DNA of 59,361 nucleotides, taken from the NCBI RefSeq assembly GCF_900129115.1, contig NZ_FQUR01000016.1, forward strand, positions 1 through 59,361, given 5' to 3'. This document shows positions 53,810-59,361 of the stretch, in pieces. A program made the position numbers and the translations under genes. The first letter of the stretch is position 1. The number at the start of each line of letters is the position of its first letter. Below the pieces are notes generated by a model that had not been told where the DNA came from, did no database searches, and saw only the letters and a program-made list of their open reading frames with translations. This DNA comes from Thermoanaerobacter uzonensis DSM 18761 (GTDB taxonomy: Bacteria; Bacillota; Thermoanaerobacteria; Thermoanaerobacterales; Thermoanaerobacteraceae).

Positions 53810-53866
53810 AAACTCTAGATTTTGAAAAGGCTATAATACATTTACACAATTATACAGAGTTAACTT
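53810..53866. repeat. Insertion-sequence scar repeated at 50670-50760
   Basis: ACTCTAGATTTTGAAAAGGCT and downstream CAATTATACAG..TTAACT recur near 50670-50760; the first block also occurs in the transposase remnant at 47780-47802. It replaced the 5' end of peptide gene D. Confidence 0.65.
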
Positions 53867-53971
53867 ATATTATAGTAATACTGAAATATTTTACATAAAA
53901 TTTTTCACTTAATTTGGCTTCAGATGGTCTATTTAGGCATTTCATAATTCATTTTCCAGATACAAGATCAA

Positions 53972-54376
53972 TTATCTGCCTTTACGGATAAATAAGAAAA
54001 GTAGTATATTTTTTAAAAATAAAAGATAATTATGATATATATTTTTATTTTTTGCAAAATAAAGAATAATAATTATATTAAATATAATTATTGGTAACAA
54101 ACAAATAAAATTTAATAAATCCGAAAAATTAAATATATTTCTTAAAACTTGAACTAAACTTAAATAAGTTATAATAATTATAGCCATCACAAATATATTT
54201 TTTGAAGAAAAAAGATACGCATAAAAAGCCATGAATGTTACAAGTATCATAAAAAGAAATAAAATATTATATTTCTGCCTACTATAAGTAAAAAGCCAGA
54301 AATTAGCAAAAATAGTAATAAGCAACAAAATATCAATTATTATTTTATTTGAAAACAGTTTTGTCAAATTTCTCAT
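53972..54376 (-). CDS. Small membrane protein, candidate immunity protein
   Basis: The 134-residue protein has four predicted helices (~12-30, 37-56, 60-78, 85-108) and a basic C-terminal tail. Ribosome site AGGAGGATGAG. It is the gene directly downstream of peptide C (54459-54689), after a hairpin, which matches the layout of the other two cassettes. No family recognised; immunity is inferred. Confidence 0.65.
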   Translation of the reverse strand: MRNLTKLFSNKIIIDILLLITIFANFWLFTYSRQKYNILFLFMILVTFMAFYAYLFSSKNIFVMAIIIITYLSLVQVLRNIFNFSDLLNFICLLPIIIFNIIIILYFAKNKNIYHNYLLFLKNILLFLFIRKGR

Positions 54377-54410
54377 CCTCCTATATTTTCTAGGCCTCCT
54401 ATATTCACCA

Positions 54411-54446
54411 GAGGCTGCCTATTTATATACAAATAAACAGCCTCTA
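54411..54446 (-). terminator. Hairpin between peptide C and its membrane-protein gene
   Basis: AGAGGCTG and CTATTTAT pair with AAATA and CAGCCTCT with small bulges. It lies just after the peptide C stop at 54459. Confidence 0.65.
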
Positions 54447-54458
54447 GAAGTTTAATTT

Positions 54459-54689
54459 TCAGTTTGTAGCTAATCCATAACCAACGTATGCACCTGAAGC
54501 AGCACTTCCAATTAAACCAGCAATCAATATCGGAACGGTTATTTCAGGTGCTGCTGCAACTGCAATAATTATGCCCACTTCTCCCATTACCCCTGTATAA
54601 ACTCTATCCCAATTAACTCCACCATCAACACCCATCAAATCATCTTCTGTCAATTCTACAAACCTATTCATTGGTATTACGACTTCCAT
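54459..54689 (-). CDS. Double-glycine-leader bacteriocin-like peptide C
   Basis: 76 residues from the ATG at 54689 (GGAGAGGAGGGAAAG upstream). Leader MEVVIPMNRFVELTEDDL ends MGVDGG (residue 24). The mature part (~52 residues, VNWDRVYTGVMGEVGIIIAV...) is hydrophobic with GLIGSAASGAYVGYGLA. Its first residues VNW match those of peptide B, suggesting a related or paired activity. Upstream region copy C precedes it, and the LuxR-type regulator gene lies ~300 bases upstream. Confidence 0.87.
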   Translation of the reverse strand: MEVVIPMNRFVELTEDDLMGVDGGVNWDRVYTGVMGEVGIIIAVAAAPEITVPILIAGLIGSAASGAYVGYGLATN

Positions 54690-54696
54690 TTCTTTC

Positions 54697-54915
54697 CCTC
54701 CTCTCCTTTCTGACTCCAATCGCGCGATTTTCATTTATTTTAATCTGCCATGCATGGCAAATTTTTTATCGCTTACGATATATGTAAGAAACTTGCTTTT
54801 CTTTCTTAATTTTTCTTGAATTCACATCCATTTCTATATCTTACCTCTAATTTAGCATAAAATTTTTTTCGTTGTCTACTACATTTTTCTGTAGTCTTCA
54901 CGCTCTTTAATCAAA
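54697..54915 (-). promoter_or_regulatory. Conserved upstream region, copy C (two palindromes)
   Basis: A diverged copy of regions A and B. Both palindromes are kept unchanged, TGCCATGCATGGCA at 54746-54759 and CTACATTTTTCTGTAG at 54879-54894, while surrounding bases have drifted. Retention of exactly these blocks points to protein-binding sites. Confidence 0.83.
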
Positions 54916-54995
54916 ACTACAATAGTTAAAAATACTTCTCCTAACAAGACAAATCCGTCATTAACTCAAACTAAAGAAAATGTAATAAATACAAT

Positions 54996-55769
54996 TTACT
55001 CTATTAGACCCGTTAGAATTGCTTTAGCAATTGCCTCTCTTGTACTCCGAACATCTAATTTTCTGAAAATATTTCTTTTATGATAATTTATGGTATTTAT
55101 GCTTATTCCAAGTTCTTCTGCAATTGCGATATCTTTGTATCCTTTCATAGCTAATTTTAGAACCTCTAACTGTTTCTCGGTAAGCTTAACTTTACTATTG
55201 TTTACTTTATTTCCAACCATACTTACATAGTCACTAACAATTTTATATGCTAATAATTCAACAACCACCATCATTTCATCAACCATACTATCTTTTATTG
55301 TTGATAAATCTAAATATCCTATTATCTCATCATCAACAATAAGAGGTATAGCAATGCAATACCACTCTTTAAAAATATTGCAATAATGTTGTTCAGGTTT
55401 TAAATAAACCAGTTGGTTTAGTCTCATCGCTAATGAAATCGCATTTGTACCACAACTCTCTTCCTTAAAAGAAGTTCCTCTTTTAAATCCTGTTTTATCA
55501 ATATTATTATAGATTCCCTTTTCATATACCATTTCCAAAAGGTAACCCTCAGTATCGGTTAATAAAAACACGTATCTCTCTTTGATTTGCTTGAAAATAC
55601 TATTAACGTTTTTTCTAAAAACATTTATAAGTTCGTTATTTTCTCTTATTTTTAACTGCAACTCCTGTTTTCCCAAAAATATCAAAGGATTATCTATAGT
55701 CTGTGTAAGTTCCATTTTTAAACATCTTTTATGAGAATAAAGCACTTCATCAAATATTAATTTATTCAT
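54996..55769 (-). CDS. LuxR-type regulator with GAF-like sensor domain
   Basis: 257 residues. The N-terminal ~170 residues hold a GAF-like domain of the type found in AcoR-like activators: EESCGTNAISLAMRLNQLVY, EQHYCNIFKEWYCIAIPLIV and IGYLDLST. The C-terminal LuxR/NarL helix-turn-helix is LTEKQLEVLKLAMKGYKDIA, ELGISINTINYHKRNIFRKL. It lies at the head of the bacteriocin island on the same strand and is the best candidate for binding the palindromes upstream of peptides A-C. No quorum peptide or kinase gene is nearby. The signal is unknown. Confidence 0.85.
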   Translation of the reverse strand: MNKLIFDEVLYSHKRCLKMELTQTIDNPLIFLGKQELQLKIRENNELINVFRKNVNSIFKQIKERYVFLLTDTEGYLLEMVYEKGIYNNIDKTGFKRGTSFKEESCGTNAISLAMRLNQLVYLKPEQHYCNIFKEWYCIAIPLIVDDEIIGYLDLSTIKDSMVDEMMVVVELLAYKIVSDYVSMVGNKVNNSKVKLTEKQLEVLKLAMKGYKDIAIAEELGISINTINYHKRNIFRKLDVRSTREAIAKAILTGLIE

Positions 55770-56080
55770 AGGGCATCACCTTAGTAATTCTCACTTTCTG
55801 TAATTTTATGGATTTTGCAAACACCTTATCAAACCTACTATTTTCTAATTTAAATCAAAATTTAACATACTTTTCGACCATTTTTTATATTATATCACTT
55901 AATTTATAAAATTTGTTGATTTTGGAACGAAAGTGTCGATTTTGGGAGCGAAAATGCATTTTTCACCTAATATTTCCCAATTTACATTGCGTTCTCGGAC
56001 TGTGTAAAAACAATCAGATTAAATTTGCATAAGTATGATATAATGATAATAAGAAGATGTTTTAAATCGAGGTGTAAAAA
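55770..56080. other. Intergenic region between LuxR-type and BFN genes
   Basis: About 310 bases with divergent promoters expected. A short direct repeat GATTTTGG(A/G).CGAAA occurs twice near 55918-55952. Otherwise I see no gene or structured RNA. The ribosome site for the BFN gene is GAGGTG at ~56070. Confidence 0.5.
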
Positions 56081-56503
56081 ATGTTAAAATTTCGTGTTAA
56101 GGCAATTACGATGGACGTAGAAGGAAATTTCTCCGTCCTATTGACAGATGAAGAGGAAAAGAAAGTTTTACCTATAGTTATAGGTCCACTAGAAGCTCAA
56201 AACATAGCAATACCTCTTCAGGGAATTACACCGCCTCGTCCTTTAACTCCCGACCTTTTAAAATCTGCTATTGAACAACTTGGAGGAAAACCCGAAAAAG
56301 TTGTGATTACTGATTTAAAAGATGACACTTATTATGCGGAGCTTTATATAAAACAAGGGGATAGAGTTATAAAATTAGACTCAAGACCCAGTGATGCGAT
56401 AGCTTTGGCAATGCGCACTGATATACCAATTTTCATAAATGTTCGTTTAGCGGAATTCACCTATGATATGACAGATTTAAAATTTGATGATGGCGATAAT
56501 TAA
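56081..56503 (+). CDS. Bifunctional nuclease (BFN/DUF151) family protein
   Basis: The 140-residue protein has the DUF151 core: FSVLLTDEEEKKVLPIVIGP, EAQNIAIPLQG, and the C-terminal RPSDAIALAMRTDIPIFINV. The T. maritima relative is a structural reference; plant homologues show RNase and DNase activity. The bacterial role is uncertain. It is a single gene with its own terminator. Confidence 0.9.
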   Translation: MLKFRVKAITMDVEGNFSVLLTDEEEKKVLPIVIGPLEAQNIAIPLQGITPPRPLTPDLLKSAIEQLGGKPEKVVITDLKDDTYYAELYIKQGDRVIKLDSRPSDAIALAMRTDIPIFINVRLAEFTYDMTDLKFDDGDN

Positions 56504-56549
56504 AATTCTACTGACCCTTTTAAAAATTTAAGAGGGTCAGTAGAATTTT
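56502..56549. terminator. Terminator after the BFN gene
   Basis: AAAATTCTACTGACCCTTTTAAA pairs with TTTAAGAGGGTCAGTAGAATTTT, a ~22-bp stem. A shortened relative of the same hairpin occurs at 58590-58625. Confidence 0.88.
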
Positions 56550-56695
56550 ATATAAAAACTTTTTAAAAAATTCAACCATCACTACTAAATCATGAAGATT
56601 AACTATGCCATTTGGCAGTAAAAGCTTCTAAACAAAAAAGATTTTTTGTATAGAAACCTTTTAAATTCAATTGTAAACCTATTTGAAATTTAGAT

Positions 56696-57718
56696 TCATA
56701 TTATATATTTGATTATATTGTCAGGAAATATTGACTTTATTTCATTCGTAAAAAATTCCTTCATTTCATATATCTCATTATTTTTGTACACAAATTTTTT
56801 GTATCCAAATTGACCGACTTTACAGACCCTTTCTTCATCATTCATAGGTAGTGTATTTTCAGGAAAAATCTCTGATATAGTACTTTTTGCTTTTGCTGTG
56901 TATCTATGTGAAATAATTTCAAATGTTATTGGATATGCAGTTTTTTCAGGTATACTTTCTTTTATTTTTAATAATAGTTCCTTATAATCTTTTTTCCAAC
57001 TATCGTATAAAAAAACAGGTGCGATCAAAAAACCCATAGGATAGCCTGATTCAATTATTTTCCTGCTGGCTTCCAACCTTTTATCTAGTGACGGAGTCTT
57101 TTTCTCATATTCGTTTATGATTTTTTCGGTATTTAAACTGAATCTCACCTCTGTATGACCATTATGTTCAATATCAAGTAGTGTATCTATGTCCGTAAAC
57201 TTTGTTACAAATCTAAACCTCCCCTTTTCACTTTTGCTAAAAAATTCTATCGCGGATTTTAAAATGTTTGTATATGGTTCTACTGGCACTGGATCTGACG
57301 TTGCCGAACCTTCAAAGACTGTCATTTCCGGTTTCCTTGCTTCAATATAACCATTTGCCCAAATAAATATGTCATCTATGTTAACATTGACCTTTATGTA
57401 TGGTCTCTCGCTTAAATTTGTATTAAGATAGCAATATTGGCATTGACCTGCACATCCAGATAGCAGAGGTAGCTGATAATTAGCCGATGGCTTACAAGAT
57501 TGAAAGTCTATCTTTTTCTTGACACCCACAACTAAAGTATTTTTCCCTTCTTTATAGTAATCTCGTAGATTGTCTCCTGGTATATGTCCTTTTATCCTAT
57601 TCCCTTTCATTTCTATAATCTCAACTTCTTTTTTGTCTTTAAAAAAATTGTATATGTTATGTCCTATTTTATAGTTCATTGCATTCTTTTCAAAAATGAT
57701 GCGCTTAGGAATAAACAT
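56696..57718 (-). CDS. Spore photoproduct lyase-family radical SAM protein
   Basis: 340 residues, matching SplB length. The 4Fe-4S/SAM motif is Cys89, Cys93, Cys96 in GCAGQCQYCYLNT. Other family blocks: PYIKVNVNIDDIF, FRFVTKFTDIDTLL, RFSLNTEKIINEYEKKTPSL, GFLIAPVF and a C-terminal VGQFGYKKFVY. Spore photoproduct lyase reverses the UV thymine dimer of spores. In B. subtilis the segment FEASCTSD carries Cys141, the hydrogen donor; here it reads FEGSATSDP, with Ala139. It may be a paralogue with another substrate or use another donor. Ribosome site AAAGGAG. Confidence 0.85.
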   Translation of the reverse strand: MFIPKRIIFEKNAMNYKIGHNIYNFFKDKKEVEIIEMKGNRIKGHIPGDNLRDYYKEGKNTLVVGVKKKIDFQSCKPSANYQLPLLSGCAGQCQYCYLNTNLSERPYIKVNVNIDDIFIWANGYIEARKPEMTVFEGSATSDPVPVEPYTNILKSAIEFFSKSEKGRFRFVTKFTDIDTLLDIEHNGHTEVRFSLNTEKIINEYEKKTPSLDKRLEASRKIIESGYPMGFLIAPVFLYDSWKKDYKELLLKIKESIPEKTAYPITFEIISHRYTAKAKSTISEIFPENTLPMNDEERVCKVGQFGYKKFVYKNNEIYEMKEFFTNEIKSIFPDNIIKYII

Positions 57719-57733
57719 TTTCGTACTCCTTTT

Positions 57734-57964
57734 TTAAGTAATTTGTTTATTTCTATTCTTAGCACATTTAAAACAATATATGTAAAAAAGCACATTACAT
57801 AAAAATGAACAGATTTTTTTGTTTAATTTCACTTTTAGTATCCTACCAATGTCTCCAAGTACCATCCTTCCAAAATGCATTATAGCTAATAGAATTGCAA
57901 ATTTGTATATAAGACTAAACTCTTTGTTTGGTATAACATTGTTTATTACATTTCTTGCCACCAT
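57734..57964 (-). CDS. Hypothetical protein, possibly degenerate
   Basis: A possible 76-residue frame (MVARNVINNVIPNKEFSLIY... with LLAIMHFGRMVLGDIGRILK). The frame is open further upstream but there it overlaps the ferredoxin gene. No convincing ribosome site is seen. I do not recognise it. It could be a remnant of a larger membrane protein related to the Fe-S gene next to it. Confidence 0.3.
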   Translation of the reverse strand: MVARNVINNVIPNKEFSLIYKFAILLAIMHFGRMVLGDIGRILKVKLNKKICSFLCNVLFYIYCFKCAKNRNKQIT

Positions 57965-57990
57965 TGATTTAGGCTGCCAACTAATAATTG

Positions 57991-58371
57991 TCAAGTATGC
58001 ATAATTGATGCTTTCTCGGCTCTCTTTTTTAATATACTTAAAACTTTCGTTGTATAAGATAATGTTTTTGTAGGACATGCATCAACACAATGACCACAGC
58101 CTACACATCTTATATCAACAACATCTTTACCGTAAAATGCTGCACTTTTTATGTCTATACTCATAGGACATGTTTCGCTACATTTGCCACATTGGATACA
58201 TTTTGAATTATTTGTAGTGATTTTTTGCCCAGCAATTTTACTTATCAATCCCAAAACTGTACCCAATGGGCAATAATAGCAATATCCTCTTCCTGTAAAC
58301 ACAATCCAAAAAAACATAGCCATCAGAAGTTCGGCAGAAAGATACTTATACGATTCTATCTTACTTATCAC
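57991..58371 (-). pseudogene. NapH-like 4Fe-4S membrane protein, 5'-truncated
   Basis: From a GTG at 58371, 126 residues: a membrane helix (AELLMAMFFWIVFTG), the NapH/NosR-type motif GYCYYCPLGTVLGLIS, and two 4Fe-4S clusters (CIQCGKCSETCPMS, CVGCGHCVDACP). The same frame continues upstream for another helix (WLFFVISLFLSSWWILFLSG) until a stop near 58455, with no start codon or ribosome site. Full members have several helices and ~250-300 residues, so the 5' part is missing. Membrane electron transfer would have been the role. Confidence 0.6.
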
Positions 58372-58455
58372 ATTATAATTACCACCTAAAAATACTCCAG
58401 ATAAAAATAATATCCACCAACTACTTAAAAATAGAGATATTACAAAAAATAACCA

Positions 58456-58632
58456 TCTTAATTATATTCCATTATAATAGTTAAAAATATTATAGCATAT
58501 TAATTATATTTTTAAATAGCTTGGCATATTCATCTTAGGAATTACAAACTAGTTAAAAATATAATAAACTAAAATATAATTACATAAATCTACTGATCCT
58601 CTTAAAAATTTAAGAGGGTTACTTTTTTAAAA
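58456..58632. other. Non-coding stretch with a terminator-like hairpin
   Basis: AT-rich, no gene supported. CCTCTTAAA pairs with TTTAAGAGG at ~58597-58617, followed by GTTACTTTTTT on the plus strand. It shares CTACTGA and the stem with the terminator at 56502-56549, suggesting a duplicated 3' end. Confidence 0.5.
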
Positions 58633-58667
58633 AATTGTTAACCATTATTCAAAAATAGTTGACAATT
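58633..58667 (+). promoter_or_regulatory. BirA (biotin repressor) operator upstream of bioY
   Basis: AATTGTTAACC (58633-58643) and GTTGACAATT (58658-58667) form the inverted repeat with ~14-base gap known for BirA sites in Firmicutes. The right half overlaps the -35 box. Confidence 0.8.
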
Positions 58668-58687
58668 CTTTTTTAAAAAAATATAAT
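58659..58687 (+). promoter_or_regulatory. Promoter of bioY
   Basis: TTGACA (58659-58664), 17-base spacer, TATAAT (58682-58687). It is a consensus sigma-A promoter overlapped by the BirA operator. Confidence 0.85.
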
Positions 58688-58720
58688 AATTGTTGTAATA
58701 ATACATTGAGGAGGAAAAAT

Positions 58721-59269
58721 ATGATAAAAACTAAAGACATGATTTTAGCTTCTCTTTTTGCTGCTATTACTTTTATAATGGGCTTTGTAAAAATCCCCTT
58801 ACCTTTTTCTCCAGTACCTATCACAGGACAGACTTTCGCAGTAATGTTAGCTGGAGGACTTTTAAATCCTACATCAGCATTTTTAAGCCTTTTTATTTTT
58901 GACCTTTTAGGTGCAATTGGAATACCTGTATTTTCTGGACTTAGGGGGGGGTTAAATGTTTTAGTAGGACCTACAGGAGGATATATTTTAAGTTGGCCTT
59001 TTGCGGCTTTTTTAATTTCTTTGACTCTAAAAAATAAAAAAGCAAATTTTATTAATATTTTTATAAGCTATCTTTTATTTGCAATAATTTTTGTTTATAT
59101 TTTAGGAGTAACTCAGCTCTCTTTTGTTACAGGAATACCATTTAAAAAAGCCATTTTAGTCGGGGCACTTCCTTTTATACCTGGCGACTTAATCAAAGCA
59201 TTTATCGCTTCCTATCTCACTTTAAAATTAAAACCTGTTATAAAATCTAATGAAAAAAGGCAAGGTTGA
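58721..59269 (+). CDS. bioY: Biotin transporter substrate-binding subunit BioY
   Basis: About 182 residues with six predicted helices. Family blocks: FVKIPLPFSPVPITGQTFAV near the N-terminus, GAIGIPVFSGLRGGLNVLVG, PTGGYILSWPFAAFL, and FIPGDLIKAFIASYLTLKL. BioY is the S component of the energy-coupling-factor biotin importer and works with EcfAA'T encoded elsewhere. The ATG at 58721 is chosen because GAGGAGGAA lies just before it; an upstream in-frame start covers the ribosome site. A BirA operator overlaps its promoter. The stop lies inside a hairpin next to repeat copy 5. Confidence 0.95.
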   Translation: MIKTKDMILASLFAAITFIMGFVKIPLPFSPVPITGQTFAVMLAGGLLNPTSAFLSLFIFDLLGAIGIPVFSGLRGGLNVLVGPTGGYILSWPFAAFLISLTLKNKKANFINIFISYLLFAIIFVYILGVTQLSFVTGIPFKKAILVGALPFIPGDLIKAFIASYLTLKLKPVIKSNEKRQG

Positions 59270-59279
59270 ACCCTTGCCT
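59258..59279 (+). terminator. Hairpin at the 3' end of bioY, next to repeat copy 5
   Basis: AGGCAAGG(G) pairs with CCCTTGCCT and includes the bioY stop in its loop region. It is followed directly by CAG of the repeat, with no T-tract. Confidence 0.75.
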
Positions 59280-59361
59280 CAGTTTGTTGACAAAGTAAAA
59301 AAATATTCAAAAGGAGATATTTTGTATCGTCGCTCCGATGTTCCAAAGCGACAAAACTAAA
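59280..59361 (+). repeat. Terminator-associated repeat, copy 5 (partial)
   Basis: The first 82 bases of the repeat (CAGTTTGTTGACAAAG ... GCGACAAAACTAA), truncated by the window end. As in the other copies, its left end abuts the upstream gene's hairpin. Confidence 0.92.

Noticed and set aside
43049-55769. Lantibiotic or sactipeptide system
   Set aside because: No LanM/LanB/LanC, radical SAM maturase or cysteine-rich core peptides occur in the island; peptides look unmodified.
57734-58078. Full 114-residue frame as a real gene
   Set aside because: Its first ~38 codons overlap the Fe-S gene in another frame and lack a ribosome site; only the shorter part is listed, with low confidence.

Overview
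The window is AT-rich DNA from a low-GC, spore-forming, thermophilic Firmicute, most likely Thermoanaerobacter. The evidence is a small acid-soluble spore protein, a SleB-type cortex hydrolase, a spore photoproduct lyase relative, and a pair of GH65 disaccharide phosphorylase operons of the kind described from T. brockii. Both window ends lie inside copies of the same ~264-bp repeat, so it looks like a complete draft contig that broke at repeats.

Layout. 0.1-5.1 kb: MocR/GntR regulator, isoaspartyl dipeptidase, and glnA with an ANTAR response regulator. 5.2-10.1 kb: small membrane protein, heterodimeric multidrug ABC exporter, lipoprotein. 10.2-13.6 kb: lysine/diaminopimelate operon asd-dapA-dapB-dapH. 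13.6-16.2 kb: cobalamin adenosyltransferase, double-OB SSB, a miniature Mur-ligase-like protein, SleB hydrolase. 16.3-19.9 kb: a c-di-GMP-I riboswitch in front of a sigma-54 activator gene, divergent from a secreted subtilisin-like protease that has a -24/-12 promoter. 20.0-33.9 kb: two sugar modules, each with a LacI regulator, ABC importer parts and a GH65 phosphorylase (one kojibiose-type with beta-phosphoglucomutase, one probably trehalose-type); neither encodes the ABC ATPase. 33.9-42.9 kb: QueG-like Fe-S protein, SASP, DUF4364 protein, beta-propeller protein, tRNA-Pro(CGG), small proteins, folC, GNAT acetyltransferase, valS behind a T-box leader. 43.0-55.8 kb: a class II bacteriocin-type island, all on the minus strand. 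It has an HlyD adaptor, a C39-peptidase ABC exporter, four double-glycine peptides, small membrane proteins (candidate immunity), CPBP-family membrane proteins, an M48 protease, transposase scars and a LuxR-type regulator. 56.1-59.3 kb: bifunctional nuclease, SPL-family radical SAM protein, Fe-S remnant, bioY with a BirA operator.

Three points stand out. (1) A protein-free, foldable ~264-bp element occurs five times, always directly after a gene's terminator hairpin. In all three complete copies the hairpin itself is duplicated on both sides (25/25, 20/20 and 17/20 identical), as expected if the element inserts into terminators and duplicates them. (2) A wiring chain can be read from the DNA: c-di-GMP riboswitch, then sigma-54 activator, then a sigma-54 promoter with TGTATAA-type upstream sites, then an exported protease. 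(3) The bacteriocin genes are modular cassettes: a shared ~220-250-bp upstream region with two conserved palindromes, then a GG-leader peptide, a hairpin, and a small membrane protein.
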